Source: Halalkalicoccus subterraneus (GTDB lineage Archaea > Halobacteriota > Halobacteria > Halobacteriales > Halalkalicoccaceae). Taken from it: a stretch of 41,794 bases of DNA. Every line of letters begins with the position of its first letter. Position 1 is the stretch's first letter. Shown piece by piece: positions 14,408 to 22,817 of the stretch. Under the pieces are notes generated by a model that saw only the letters and a program-made list of their open reading frames with translations, made no database searches and was not told the DNA's origin. A program made the translations under genes and the position numbers. The stretch is from contig NZ_RDQG01000026.1 in assembly GCF_003697815.1 (NCBI RefSeq), forward strand, positions 1 to 41,794, read 5' to 3'.

Positions 14408-15451
14408 ATGGCACTCTACGATGCCGTCTCGGACCTGTCCGTCGAGATCGATGACGTCTCGCTGTCCCGGCGCGAACGCGACACCTCAAGCGGGTTCACC
14501 CGCGTCACTACGGTGATCTCGTTGTCGGGCGGCGGCGAGGAGGGAAAGGGCGAGAACGTCACCTACGAGACGGCCGATCACGACGCGCTTCTGGAGGCGG
14601 GTGCGCCGAATCTGGCGGGCGAGTACACCCTTGAGGAGTTCTCCGAGACGGTCGGCGATCTGGACCTCTTCCCCGAGGGGCCGAGCCGACCTGATTTCGA
14701 GAACTACCGCCGATGGGGATTCGAGAGCGCCGCGCTGGACCTCGCGCTCCGACAGGCCGACACAGACCTCCCGAGCGCACTCGATCGCCAGTACGACCCC
14801 GTTCGATTCATCGCCAGCATGCGGCTGGGCGATCCCCCGAGTACGGACCGCGTCGAGCGATTCCTCGAGAACGACCCCGATATCGAGTTCAAACTCGACC
14901 CCACGAGCGAGTGGGACGAGGCGCTGATCGAACACCTCGCCGAGACGGACGCGGTCCGGGTGGTCGACCTCAAGGGTCAGTACAAAGGGACGGAGGTCGA
15001 TCAGGCGCCCGATCCTGAACTCTACGAGCGGGTGGTCGAGGGGATCCCCGAGGCCGTGATCGAGGATCCCGCGCTCACCGAGGGAACCCGGCCCGTACTG
15101 GAGGGCCACGAAAACCGCGTCTCGTGGGACGCCATTATCCACGGGCTCGCGGACGTCGAATCGCTCCCCTGGGAGCCCGAGTGGCTCAACATCAAGCCCT
15201 CGCGCTTTGGCTCGATCGAATCGCTGTTCGAGACGATCGAGCACTGCGACGAGCGCGAGATCACCATGTACGGCGGCGGCCAGTTCGAACTCGACGTCGG
15301 ACGGGGCCAGATCCAGGCGATCGCCTCGCTGTTCTACTCCGAGAACCCGAACGACGTCGCGCCCGGCGCGTACAACGATCCCGAGATCCCAGAGGACCTC
15401 CCGACGAGCCCGCTCTCGCCGCCCGAAGAGTCGGCAGGCTTCCGATGGTGA
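14408..15451 (+). CDS. Enolase-superfamily (MR/MLE-like) protein
   Basis: This 347-residue protein has an enolase-superfamily barrel with a likely metal triad Asp187 (VVDLKG), Glu219 (VIEDP) and Asp241 (VSWDAI), and a barrel lysine Lys263 (NIKPSRFG). Lys162 lies in FKLDP where muconate lactonizing enzymes and OSBS carry KxK, so the second lysine of that motif is replaced by Asp. The C-terminal segment MYGGGQFELDVGRGQ is well conserved in haloarchaeal relatives as remembered, but none is characterised. It starts 36 bases after the flavin reductase gene on the same strand. A cycloisomerase or racemase role in aromatic breakdown would fit the neighbours; this is inference. Confidence 0.72.
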   Translation: MALYDAVSDLSVEIDDVSLSRRERDTSSGFTRVTTVISLSGGGEEGKGENVTYETADHDALLEAGAPNLAGEYTLEEFSETVGDLDLFPEGPSRPDFENYRRWGFESAALDLALRQADTDLPSALDRQYDPVRFIASMRLGDPPSTDRVERFLENDPDIEFKLDPTSEWDEALIEHLAETDAVRVVDLKGQYKGTEVDQAPDPELYERVVEGIPEAVIEDPALTEGTRPVLEGHENRVSWDAIIHGLADVESLPWEPEWLNIKPSRFGSIESLFETIEHCDEREITMYGGGQFELDVGRGQIQAIASLFYSENPNDVAPGAYNDPEIPEDLPTSPLSPPEESAGFRW

Positions 15452-15491
15452 TTGGCCCATGCCCGGCGTCGGGTCCCGACTTGACCGGCCT

Positions 15492-17780
15492 TCAGTCGGC
15501 GCCGAACGACTCGGGATCGATCCGCGAGAGGCGCATCGCGTTCCCGGTCACGCCGACGGTCATCCCGGCGTCGCCGACCAACACCGCGATCGCGACGGTG
15601 ACGTAGCCGAGCGGGACGCCCACCGCGAGCAGCGCCTTGGCGGCGAGGCTCGCCCAGACGTTCTGGCGGATGACGCCGTTGGCCCGGTGTGAGAGTTCGT
15701 AGAGGTACGGCAGCTTCGAGAGGTCGTCACCCATCAGCGCGATGTCGGCCGTTTCGAGGGCCGTGTCGGTGCCCGCCGCACCCATCGCGATCCCGACGTC
15801 AGCGGTCGCGAGCGCGGGTGCGTCGTTGATCCCGTCGCCGACCATCGCCACGGTCCCGTCCTCGGAGATGAGGTCCTCGACCGCGTGCACCTTGTCCTCG
15901 GGCAGCAGTTCGGCGCGAACGTCGTCGACGCCGACGGCCTCCGCGACCGCCCGCGCGGTCCGCTCGTTGTCGCCGGTCAGCATGACCGTCCGAACGCCCG
16001 CCTCCCGGAGGTGCTCGACCGTCCGCCGCGCGCCCGGGCGGACCTCGTCGGCGACCGCGATGATCCCTTCGAGCTCGTCCTCCCGCCCGACGAGGACCGC
16101 CGTCTTCCCCTCGTCTTGGAGCCGCGGGATCGCGTCCTCGACGAGGTTCAGACAGCCCTGCCGGTCACAGAGGTCCCTGACGTCCGCCGAGAGCGCCCCC
16201 TCGCCGACGACGTGGGCGTGTTCGAGGTCGAACCCCAGGTCGCCGAACAGCCCCGGCTTTCCGGCGTAGTGGGTGATCCCGTCGAGGTCGGCCCGCACGC
16301 CCCGGCCGGTGAGGCTCTCGAACCCCGAGACTGCACGCGACTCGATGGCAGACTCGCCGGCGTGGCCGACGATGGCCTGCCCGATGGGGTGTTCGCTTCG
16401 CTCTTCGAGCCCGCGGGCACACCGCAGGACGTCCTCCTCGTCGTGATCGTTCAGCGCGAGCACGTCGGTGACCGCGAGTTCTCCCTTCGTGAGGGTCCCC
16501 GTCTTGTCGAAGGCGACGGTTCGAACCTCGCCCATCGCCTCGAGGCGGTCGCCACCCTTGATGAGCACGCCGTTGCGTGCCGCGCTCGTGATCCCCGAGA
16601 CGACGGCGACCGGCGTCGAGATGACGAACGCACACGGACAGGCCAGGACGAGCATCGTGATGCCCGCAACGAACCACGTCGTCCACGGTGCGCCGAGGAC
16701 GAGCGGCGGGACGACGGCCGTGAGGACCGCCACGCCGACCATGATCGGCGTGTAGTAGCCCGAGAACCGGTCGACGAACTGTTCGCGTTTCGTCCGGTTG
16801 CGCTGGGCGTCCTCGACGAGCGAGACGATCCGCGAGAGGGTGTTCTCGGACGCCGTCGCCGTCACCTCGAGTTCGAGGTAGCCCTCCTCGTTGATCGTCC
16901 CCGCGTAGACCTCCTCGCCGGGCGCCTTGTCGACGGGTACCGACTCGCCGGTGATCGGGGCCTGGTTCACCGCGCTCTCGCCCTCGCGCACGACGCCGTC
17001 CATCGGAACCTTCTCGCCGGGGCGGACGATCACCCGGTCGCCGACCCTGACCGCGTCGACGGGAACCGTCTGCTCCGTCCCGTTGCGCCGCACCGTCGCC
17101 TCCTCTGGGGCGAGGTCCATCAACTCACGCAGCGAGTTCCTCGCCCGGTCCATCGAGTAGCGTTCGAGGAGTTCGGCGACGTTGAACAGGAACGCCAACA
17201 CCGCGGCCTCGGAGAACAGGCGCGTCTCGGGCCCGAGCAGGCTCGCGAGGACGGCGGCGGTGATCGCGAGGCTCATCAGCAGGTCGATGTCCAGCGAGCG
17301 GTTCCGCGCCGAGTAGTAGCCGTTTTTCAGGATCACCTGCCCGCCGGCGACGATCCCGACGAGGAAGAACAGGTCGGCGAGCGCGAACTCGACGCCGAAG
17401 ACGGTCGCGGCGACCGCGTTCTCGAGGACCGCGAGGAACTCGACGGCCAACCCGAGCGCGAGAAACAGCCCGCTGATCCCCGTCTTGATCGCCCGTCCGC
17501 TCCGCCAGATGGCGTCGCGTTCGTCTTCTGCCGCATCCGACTCGATTCCGTCACCCGAGTCGATCGCGTAGCCCGCACGCCGGATTCGGTCGGCGATCGC
17601 GTCCGCGTCGGTCGCGGCGGGGTCGAACCGGACCCTGACGGTCCCGTCGGTCACGACCGGTTCGACCGACTTGATCCCCGCCAGCCGCTCGACGCTGCGT
17701 TCGATCTTCGTCGCACACGAGGGACAGTCCATTTCGGGGACGTCGAACGCGGCGATCTCGCTTCGATCCGCATCACTCAT
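15492..17780 (-). CDS. P1B-type heavy-metal ATPase, Zn/Cd/Pb class
   Basis: This 762-residue efflux pump has one N-terminal metal-binding domain (MDCPSC, Cys19 and Cys22), about eight membrane segments, TGES (277-280), the membrane metal site CPC (381-383, in LACPCAFVISTP), the phosphorylated Asp425 (DKTGTL), the His464-Pro465 pair and a GDGINDAPAL hinge. CPCxxVISTP and the VGDAG segment in the last helices match the Zn/Cd/Pb class (ZntA/CadA) rather than copper pumps, which carry CPCALGLATP. It expels divalent metals using ATP. No metal regulator gene is beside it. A TATA-like box and an inverted repeat before the start suggest metal-responsive control. Confidence 0.94.
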   Translation of the reverse strand: MSDADRSEIAAFDVPEMDCPSCATKIERSVERLAGIKSVEPVVTDGTVRVRFDPAATDADAIADRIRRAGYAIDSGDGIESDAAEDERDAIWRSGRAIKTGISGLFLALGLAVEFLAVLENAVAATVFGVEFALADLFFLVGIVAGGQVILKNGYYSARNRSLDIDLLMSLAITAAVLASLLGPETRLFSEAAVLAFLFNVAELLERYSMDRARNSLRELMDLAPEEATVRRNGTEQTVPVDAVRVGDRVIVRPGEKVPMDGVVREGESAVNQAPITGESVPVDKAPGEEVYAGTINEEGYLELEVTATASENTLSRIVSLVEDAQRNRTKREQFVDRFSGYYTPIMVGVAVLTAVVPPLVLGAPWTTWFVAGITMLVLACPCAFVISTPVAVVSGITSAARNGVLIKGGDRLEAMGEVRTVAFDKTGTLTKGELAVTDVLALNDHDEEDVLRCARGLEERSEHPIGQAIVGHAGESAIESRAVSGFESLTGRGVRADLDGITHYAGKPGLFGDLGFDLEHAHVVGEGALSADVRDLCDRQGCLNLVEDAIPRLQDEGKTAVLVGREDELEGIIAVADEVRPGARRTVEHLREAGVRTVMLTGDNERTARAVAEAVGVDDVRAELLPEDKVHAVEDLISEDGTVAMVGDGINDAPALATADVGIAMGAAGTDTALETADIALMGDDLSKLPYLYELSHRANGVIRQNVWASLAAKALLAVGVPLGYVTVAIAVLVGDAGMTVGVTGNAMRLSRIDPESFGAD

Positions 17781-17783
17781 TGT

Positions 17784-17811
17784 CCCTTCTTTGCCCCGAA
17801 GGGTTATTAAT
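17784..17811 (-). promoter_or_regulatory. Promoter with inverted repeat for metal ATPase
   Basis: TTATTAAT (17804-17811) is centred 27 bases before the ATPase ATG. Between it and the start codon lies CCCTTC (17784-17789) with its exact complement GAAGGG (17798-17803), an eight-base spacer. The position over the transcription start suits repressor binding, possibly by an ArsR/SmtB-type metal sensor encoded elsewhere. Confidence 0.45.
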
Positions 17812-17929
17812 CGAACTGTGAACTCTTGCCATCTCCCTTACTAGCGACTCATAAGTAGAGGGTATCAGAATTATTAACTCGGGCGGGCCGGACGTCCTGT
17901 CCTCCCAGACGAACGGTGACGCTACTGGA

Positions 17930-18337
17930 TCACCCGGTTCGTTCGGCCAGTCGGGCGATCCGCGAGAGTGCGAGCCGACAGACGGGCGCGTAGCCCGCCG
18001 CGAGCAGCGGTAGCTCGAAGACCGCCCGACAGGAGCCGGAGCCGTTTCGGGGATCGATCCGGTGGCCCGTCGCCGGAACCCCCGCGACCTCCCACGTCCA
18101 GCGATACCCGTCGCAGTAGGTGATCTCAAACGGGAGCCCGATCCCGCCGACGAGTCGAACCCGGCCGGTCGAGCCGGTTCGGATCCCGCGCTCTTGGCAC
18201 TCGACGTCGGTGATCGAGGGGCTCCACTCGGGCCACCGGTGGGTGTCGATCAGCAGCTCCCAGACGTCCCCGGCCGGCGCGTCGATGGTTCGGGCGATGT
18301 CGACCGTTCGCCGGGTGCTGCCGGACGTTCGATCCAT
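17930..18337 (-). CDS. SRPBCC family protein (polyketide cyclase/dehydrase-like)
   Basis: This 135-residue single-domain START/SRPBCC protein shows the family pattern TIDAPAGDVWELLIDTHRWPEWSPSITDVE at the first strand and helices, then a hydrophobic cavity-forming strand set. Such proteins bind lipids or small hydrophobic ligands, and their roles are seldom known. The ATG at 18337 is chosen over a longer frame because family homology begins within ten residues of it and a TATA-like CAAATAC lies about 25 bases upstream. It is divergent from the helicase gene. The C-terminal segment is Ala/Arg-rich (CRLALSRIARLAERTG). Confidence 0.82.
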   Translation of the reverse strand: MDRTSGSTRRTVDIARTIDAPAGDVWELLIDTHRWPEWSPSITDVECQERGIRTGSTGRVRLVGGIGLPFEITYCDGYRWTWEVAGVPATGHRIDPRNGSGSCRAVFELPLLAAGYAPVCRLALSRIARLAERTG

Positions 18338-18422
18338 GAACGGGGTTGGCGGCCAAGGTTCAAATACGGTCGGCGGACCAGCCTTCGACAGGTCTATGCA
18401 ACGCCCACGGGGAGTACCTCCC

Positions 18423-20747
18423 ATGCCCGCTTGGCACGACGTCTTCGGTCACGACGAGCCATACGAGAGTCAAGCGGACGGTATCGAAACCGCGATCGAA
18501 ACCGCCGACGACCGGGGATTTACCGTCCTCGAAGGCGCCTGCGGAACCGGGAAGACGATGCTCGCGCTCACCGCCGGAATCGACCGGGTGCGCGACCCCG
18601 ACAGCGACTACGAGCGGGTCCTCGTCCTCACCAGCGTCAAACAGCAGCTCCGGCAGTTCGAGACCGACCTCGAAACGATCAACGCGAACCTCCCCGAGGG
18701 GTGGAATCCGGTTTCGGGGCTGACGTTGGTGGGAAAGGCCGACGTCTGTCCGTACAACCGCGAGAACGCGGGCGGCATCAATGGGGAGAACGTCTACGAC
18801 CGGTGTGAGACCTTACGCGATAAAACGCGGTCGCTGGTCGGCGACGGCGGGACCACGAGCGCGAGCGCGCTGAGCGCCCAGGCGCGAAGCCAGCAGGTCG
18901 GGCTGGCCGACAGCGGGAACGCTGGTGGCGAGTTCCTCGAAACCGCGGGCGAACCGACGCCGTACCCGTCCGAACTACCCGAACACGAGGACGTCGAGTA
19001 CTGTCCCTTCTACGCGGGATATCTCGACGACCTGCCGGAGGACGGCGACGCCATCGAGTCCGTTCCCTTCGACATCACCGAGCAGGGCCATCTGACGCCC
19101 GCGGAGCTCGTCGGGCTGTCGGCCTCCTACGGCACCTGCCCCCACTCGATGATGGGCGCGCTGCTCCCCGATGTCGAAGTCGTCGTGGGAAACTACTACC
19201 ACGCGTTCGACCCTCTCACGACGGGCTCGTTTACCGGCGCGTTGCTCGACGAGTCGACCTTCCTGATCTGCGACGAGGCCCACATGCTCGAACCGCGGGT
19301 TCGGGACCTCGTCAGCGACGGAGTAGCAGACACCACCCTCCGGGACGCTGAGACCGAGCTCACGCGGGTGATCCAGGCCGCCGAGACGGCCCCAGAGACC
19401 GCCTCCGAAGGCGCTACCGCCGACGCCCGGCTCGTCCGCGAGGAGTTAGAGGACAGTGACGTCACCCTTTCCGAGTGCAAGGAGCTGCGGGCGTTTCTCG
19501 CTGACCTCCGCGAAGAACTCGACCGGCGAGTCGAGGACCACCTCGAGCGCGAACACGGTGGCTGGAAGGCGGACCTCTCCGTCCTTCCCGACGACGAGAT
19601 CCCGCTTCGCGACCCCGAGGAGCCGGGACGGGACGGCATCTCGGAATGGGCCGAGGAGGCGGGCTACGACGGCGGGACGTGGGTACGCGCCCGATCGGTC
19701 GGCGCGATCGTCGAGCGGGTTCTCGATACTGCGGAAGACGAAGAACGCACCCGGGCGACCCCGGTAGTCGGCCGCCTGCTCGGGAGCTGGTATCAGGCCG
19801 ACCACGAGAAACACTTCCGCGAGATCGAGCTGGAACGGACGTGGAACGACCTCGAACCCGAAGGGTCGTGGCGGCGGGCCTACAGCGCCCGGCTGGCGCT
19901 GTTCAACTGCGTGCCGGGCGACGCCATCGGCGACCGACTCGCGGAGTTCGGCGGCGGCGTGCTGATGAGTGCGACCCTTGAACCGCTCGACGTCTTTCGG
20001 GAGGTCACCGGGCTGGACGCGCTCGCGGAGGACCGCCCGGTCGTCGAGCGGACCTTCCCCATCGAGTTCCCCGCCGAGAACCGCGCGAGCTTCGCGGTGG
20101 ACGCCCCGAAGTTCACCTACGCGAATCGCGGCAACCCCGCTGAAGAGAACCCGACGCGCCGGCTCTACGGCGATCTGCTTGCCGAGGTCGCCGACAGCCC
20201 CGGCAACGTCCTCGTCGGGATGCCGAACTACGCGGAGGCGGCCTGGGCCGCCGGAGTGCTCGAAGCCCGAATCGACGGACCCGTACTGCTCGACGAGAGC
20301 TCCGGCGACGGCGAGACGGAGGCCCTGAAACGCGAGTTCTTCGGCGGCGAGGAGAAGGTGCTGGTGACGAGTCTCAGAGGAACCCTAACGGAGGGCGTCG
20401 ACTACAGCGGCGACCGCCTCTCGGCGGCCGTGATCTGTGGCGTGCCGATCATCAACACCGCGAGTCCGCGGACGAAGGCCGTTCGGACCGCCTACGAGCG
20501 CGCCTTCGGCGACGGGTTCGAGTACGCGTTGACGGTGCCGGCGGTGCGCAAGGCCCGCCAGGCGATCGGGCGGGTCATCCGCGGGCCCGAGGAGGTCGGC
20601 GTGCGCGTGCTACTCGACGCCCGGTATGCCCGTGAGTCGTGGGACGGGGTCAGAAAGCACTTCCCCGAGGGCGAACGCGAGGAGTTCCAGCCCGTGAGTT
20701 CTGACATGCTCGGGTTCGGTCTCAAACAATTCTGGGAGCGCCACTGA
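18423..20747 (+). CDS. XPD/Rad3-type Fe-S DNA helicase
   Basis: This 774-residue superfamily 2 helicase unwinds DNA using ATP. Walker A is at 38-45 (GACGTGKT), the DEAH box is at 284-287 (LICDEAHML) and motif VI near residue 715 reads QAIGRVIRGPEEVG. Four cysteines between motifs I and II (Cys109 in DVCPYN, Cys128 in DRCE, Cys194 in YCPFY, Cys239 in GTCPHSMM) would hold the 4Fe-4S cluster. Their spacing is much wider than in Sulfolobus XPD because of a roughly 65-residue Ser/Ala/Gly-rich insertion. The ATG at 18423 gives the expected N-terminal helicase start (WHDVFGHDEPYESQADGI). It probably acts in DNA repair. Confidence 0.9.
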   Translation: MPAWHDVFGHDEPYESQADGIETAIETADDRGFTVLEGACGTGKTMLALTAGIDRVRDPDSDYERVLVLTSVKQQLRQFETDLETINANLPEGWNPVSGLTLVGKADVCPYNRENAGGINGENVYDRCETLRDKTRSLVGDGGTTSASALSAQARSQQVGLADSGNAGGEFLETAGEPTPYPSELPEHEDVEYCPFYAGYLDDLPEDGDAIESVPFDITEQGHLTPAELVGLSASYGTCPHSMMGALLPDVEVVVGNYYHAFDPLTTGSFTGALLDESTFLICDEAHMLEPRVRDLVSDGVADTTLRDAETELTRVIQAAETAPETASEGATADARLVREELEDSDVTLSECKELRAFLADLREELDRRVEDHLEREHGGWKADLSVLPDDEIPLRDPEEPGRDGISEWAEEAGYDGGTWVRARSVGAIVERVLDTAEDEERTRATPVVGRLLGSWYQADHEKHFREIELERTWNDLEPEGSWRRAYSARLALFNCVPGDAIGDRLAEFGGGVLMSATLEPLDVFREVTGLDALAEDRPVVERTFPIEFPAENRASFAVDAPKFTYANRGNPAEENPTRRLYGDLLAEVADSPGNVLVGMPNYAEAAWAAGVLEARIDGPVLLDESSGDGETEALKREFFGGEEKVLVTSLRGTLTEGVDYSGDRLSAAVICGVPIINTASPRTKAVRTAYERAFGDGFEYALTVPAVRKARQAIGRVIRGPEEVGVRVLLDARYARESWDGVRKHFPEGEREEFQPVSSDMLGFGLKQFWERH

Positions 20748-20774
20748 CTATACGCGGGCGCTCCAACTCGGGGT

Positions 20775-21140
20775 ATGCCGCTCGAAACCGACGATGCGAT
20801 GCTCGAACAGGTCAGTAGCCGGCTCATGAGCCAGGGCGTCTACATTGAGGACGCCGACCGGGACGACGAGCGCCTCACCCTCGAATACGAAACGCTCGCA
20901 CCCGGCGACGGCGTTCCCCACCAGCAGATCGGGACGGTGATCAACACCTTCCGGGACGTCATCGAGCAGGGCTGGGAGCCGACGACCATCGAGGCGACCG
21001 TGGCTGACGTCGACGACGGCCACCACCGCGGGAGCTGGCGGATGGACGAAGAATGGCTACTCGCGCTCGAAAACGGCGAGCTCTCGGAAGTCGAGTTCTC
21101 GGGGCGCGTCCTCGATACCCTCGAGGAACCGAGCCACTGA
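20775..21140 (+). CDS. Conserved haloarchaeal hypothetical protein
   Basis: This is a 121-residue acidic soluble protein without a recognised domain. It has mixed alpha/beta character, with segments VSSRLMSQGVYIEDADRDD, GDGVPHQQIGTVINTFRDV and HRGSWRMDEEWL. I recall similar small haloarchaeal proteins of unknown function but cannot name a family with confidence. It starts 27 bases after the helicase stop, with a TATA-like CTATACG within that spacer, so it may have its own promoter. The function is unknown. Confidence 0.75.
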   Translation: MPLETDDAMLEQVSSRLMSQGVYIEDADRDDERLTLEYETLAPGDGVPHQQIGTVINTFRDVIEQGWEPTTIEATVADVDDGHHRGSWRMDEEWLLALENGELSEVEFSGRVLDTLEEPSH

Positions 21141-21185
21141 GGAGGGGTCGACACCGATCGACGTCCGTCTTCGGGTGCTGGCTGA

Positions 21186-21245
21186 CTGGCTGATGCGGGC
21201 GTCGACGGCCTCATCACCGACTTCCCGAACCTCCTCGAGCAGTGA
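21186..21245 (+). pseudogene. 3' relic of a glycerophosphodiester phosphodiesterase gene
   Basis: The last 19 codons before a TGA at 21243-21245 read LADAGVDGLITDFPNLLEQ, the C-terminal signature of glycerophosphodiester phosphodiesterases. In that frame a stop codon lies at 21183-21185 and the upstream sequence shows no family resemblance, so only about 60 bases of the gene remain. The relic stop codon directly abuts the convergent bcp stop (21246-21248), forming the palindrome AGTGATCACT. This suggests that the original neighbour order was GDPD then bcp tail to tail, and that a deletion removed the rest of GDPD. Confidence 0.58.
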
Positions 21246-21692
21246 TCACTCGAGATCGTCGAGGAGTTCCTCGGCGTGGTCCTCAGGCGAGACGCCCTCG
21301 TAGGCCGCGACGATCTCGCCGTCCTCGACGACGTAGGTGTTCCTGAAGGTCCCGTCGAAGGTCTTTCCGAACATGTTCTTCTCGCCATAGGAGTCATAGG
21401 CCGCCGCGACCTCGCCGTCGGGATCGCTCAACAGGTCGAAGGGCAGGTCGTACTCCTCGGCGAACGGTTCGAGATCCGAAACGGGGTCGTCACTGATCCC
21501 AACGACCGCGACGTCGCGCTCCTCGAAATCGGTCCAGGAGTCGCGGAAACCGCAGGCCTCGGTGGTGCAGCCGGGGGTGTCGGCCCGCGGGTAGAAGTAG
21601 ACGACCACGCGGTCGAACTCGTCGAGGCTGACGGGTTCGCCGTGCTGGTTGTCGAGGGTGAACGACGGGGCGTCGGTGCCGGGGTCGAGCAT
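21246..21692 (-). CDS. bcp: Bcp/PrxQ-type peroxiredoxin
   Basis: This 148-residue thiol peroxidase reduces hydroperoxides in the cytoplasm. The peroxidatic cysteine sits in the PRADTPGCTTEACGFRD motif, with the resolving cysteine five residues later as in PrxQ-type enzymes. Other landmarks are DFEERDVAVVGISDDPV and FGKTFDGTFRNTYVV. The start MLDPGTDAPSFTLDNQ is canonical. Its gene stop abuts the relic of a glycerophosphodiesterase gene. It could act together with the oxidant-responsive cluster at 11.7-14.4 kb, although no direct link is visible. Confidence 0.94.
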   Translation of the reverse strand: MLDPGTDAPSFTLDNQHGEPVSLDEFDRVVVYFYPRADTPGCTTEACGFRDSWTDFEERDVAVVGISDDPVSDLEPFAEEYDLPFDLLSDPDGEVAAAYDSYGEKNMFGKTFDGTFRNTYVVEDGEIVAAYEGVSPEDHAEELLDDLE

Positions 21693-21737
21693 ACCCGACC
21701 TACACCCGGGCGAGGAAAATCGCTTGCGGTCACCACA

Positions 21738-22286
21738 TCACAGATAGGTATCGCGGACGGTATCGGCCAGCATCGAATCGGGGTCGGGAACCAAATAGAC
21801 GACGACGAACGGCTCGTCGACGGGATCGAGGACGAACACCTCGTGGGGCTCGTCTTCGACCTCCCGGAGGCGGGCGATCAGCGGGTCGAGAGGCACCGCC
21901 CCGGTGCGAATCTCGGTCCAGATATCGCGCGCGCCCGACTGTTCGGCGAAGACGTAGACGGCGCCGTTCGGTTGGTTGTCGGTGCTGTAGGTCGTCTCGC
22001 CGAGCATTCCTTCGTCCTGCATCCGGGCGTCCCGACAGAGCTCACGAGCGACCTCGAACAGGTCGGTCACCTCCCGGACGAAGTGGATCCGCGTGGCGGC
22101 GCGCAGTTCGAACTCGCCGAGATGGGCCTCTCCATCGTCCCATTCGACTGTGGCCTCGATCAGGTTCCCCGGTTCGAGGTCGCCGCCCGAGACGGCGATC
22201 GATTCCGTGCTTTCGGGGTCGACGAGCAGCCACTCCCCGCGGGGATCGGGAAACACTCTGAACGTCCCACTCGTCGTCGGTTGCAT
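21738..22286 (-). CDS. Conserved haloarchaeal protein, possibly DUF6663
   Basis: This 182-residue soluble acidic protein is not linked to any characterised enzyme. The conserved-looking segments are GTFRVFPDPRGEWLLVDPES, GGDLEPGNLIEATVEWDDG and, at the C-terminus, HEVFVLDPVDEPFVVVYLV then MLADTVRDTYL. From memory it resembles the haloarchaeal DUF6663 group. The ATG at 22286 was chosen over a much longer open frame because codon bias and acidity begin there, and a TATA-like ATAAG element lies about 27 bases upstream. The function is unknown. Confidence 0.78.
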   Translation of the reverse strand: MQPTTSGTFRVFPDPRGEWLLVDPESTESIAVSGGDLEPGNLIEATVEWDDGEAHLGEFELRAATRIHFVREVTDLFEVARELCRDARMQDEGMLGETTYSTDNQPNGAVYVFAEQSGARDIWTEIRTGAVPLDPLIARLREVEDEPHEVFVLDPVDEPFVVVYLVPDPDSMLADTVRDTYL

Positions 22287-22356
22287 ACCCACGATAGCCC
22301 GTGTGGACCGATAAGCCGACCGAAAGAGTGAGAGCCCGGGCGTGCCCAGCGACCGC

Positions 22357-22584
22357 ATGAAGCAGTCGACGTTCGTGAAGTGGGGACTGCTCGCCTTTGG
22401 GCTCGTCCTCTTCACGTTCGTGATCAGGGGATCGACTCGTCTGTTTCTCGGGGACCGAACCGCGACGGTCCTGTCGGCGCCCGTCGGACTGGGCGCGCTC
22501 GCCGTGCTCGTCGTCCTGTTCGTGGTGGCGCTCCTCTCGCTTGTCGGCCTGCGACCGATGGAGCGTGACATCGACGAGCGGTAA
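22357..22584 (+). CDS. Small two-helix membrane protein
   Basis: This 75-residue protein has two strong hydrophobic segments (about residues 8-25 and 40-62) separated by a short charged loop (RGSTRLFLGDRT) and an acidic C-terminal tail. ATG at 22357 is preferred to the in-frame GTG at 22342 because the membrane segment then follows a short polar head. It lies just before another small membrane gene on the same strand, and the two may be co-expressed. No family or function is recognised. Confidence 0.6.
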   Translation: MKQSTFVKWGLLAFGLVLFTFVIRGSTRLFLGDRTATVLSAPVGLGALAVLVVLFVVALLSLVGLRPMERDIDER

Positions 22585-22607
22585 GTGCTCGACCGCTACC
22601 ACACGCC

Positions 22608-22817
22608 ATGGACCGACTCGGCGCGGCAGTGGGCGGCCTCGGTTTCGCTGTCTTGATCCTCGGCGGGTTCGTCGCGATCCGCGTCCTGACGCGACTGTTC
22701 TACTCGGTCGTTCTCCTGATCGAAACCCTCTCGCTCGCCGCGTTCGCGCTGCTTGTCGGCTACGTCGTCTATCGAATCATTCTCGGTAGCTCGGACGACC
22801 CGCGCCGATCGCGCTAA
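22608..22817 (+). CDS. Small membrane protein
   Basis: This 69-residue hydrophobic protein has two likely membrane helices (residues 8-27 and 32-58) and a basic tail ending DDPRRSR. It follows the preceding small membrane gene by 23 bases and its stop codon overlaps the stop of the convergent gene at 22814 in the tetranucleotide CTAA. No family was recognised; the coding bias and hydrophobic pattern support a real gene. Confidence 0.6.
   Translation: MDRLGAAVGGLGFAVLILGGFVAIRVLTRLFYSVVLLIETLSLAAFALLVGYVVYRIILGSSDDPRRSR

Noticed and set aside
15885-17810. 641-codon open frame opposite the metal ATPase
   Set aside because: Basic, repetitive Arg/Asp sequence antisense to a clearly conserved P1B ATPase; no motif of its own.
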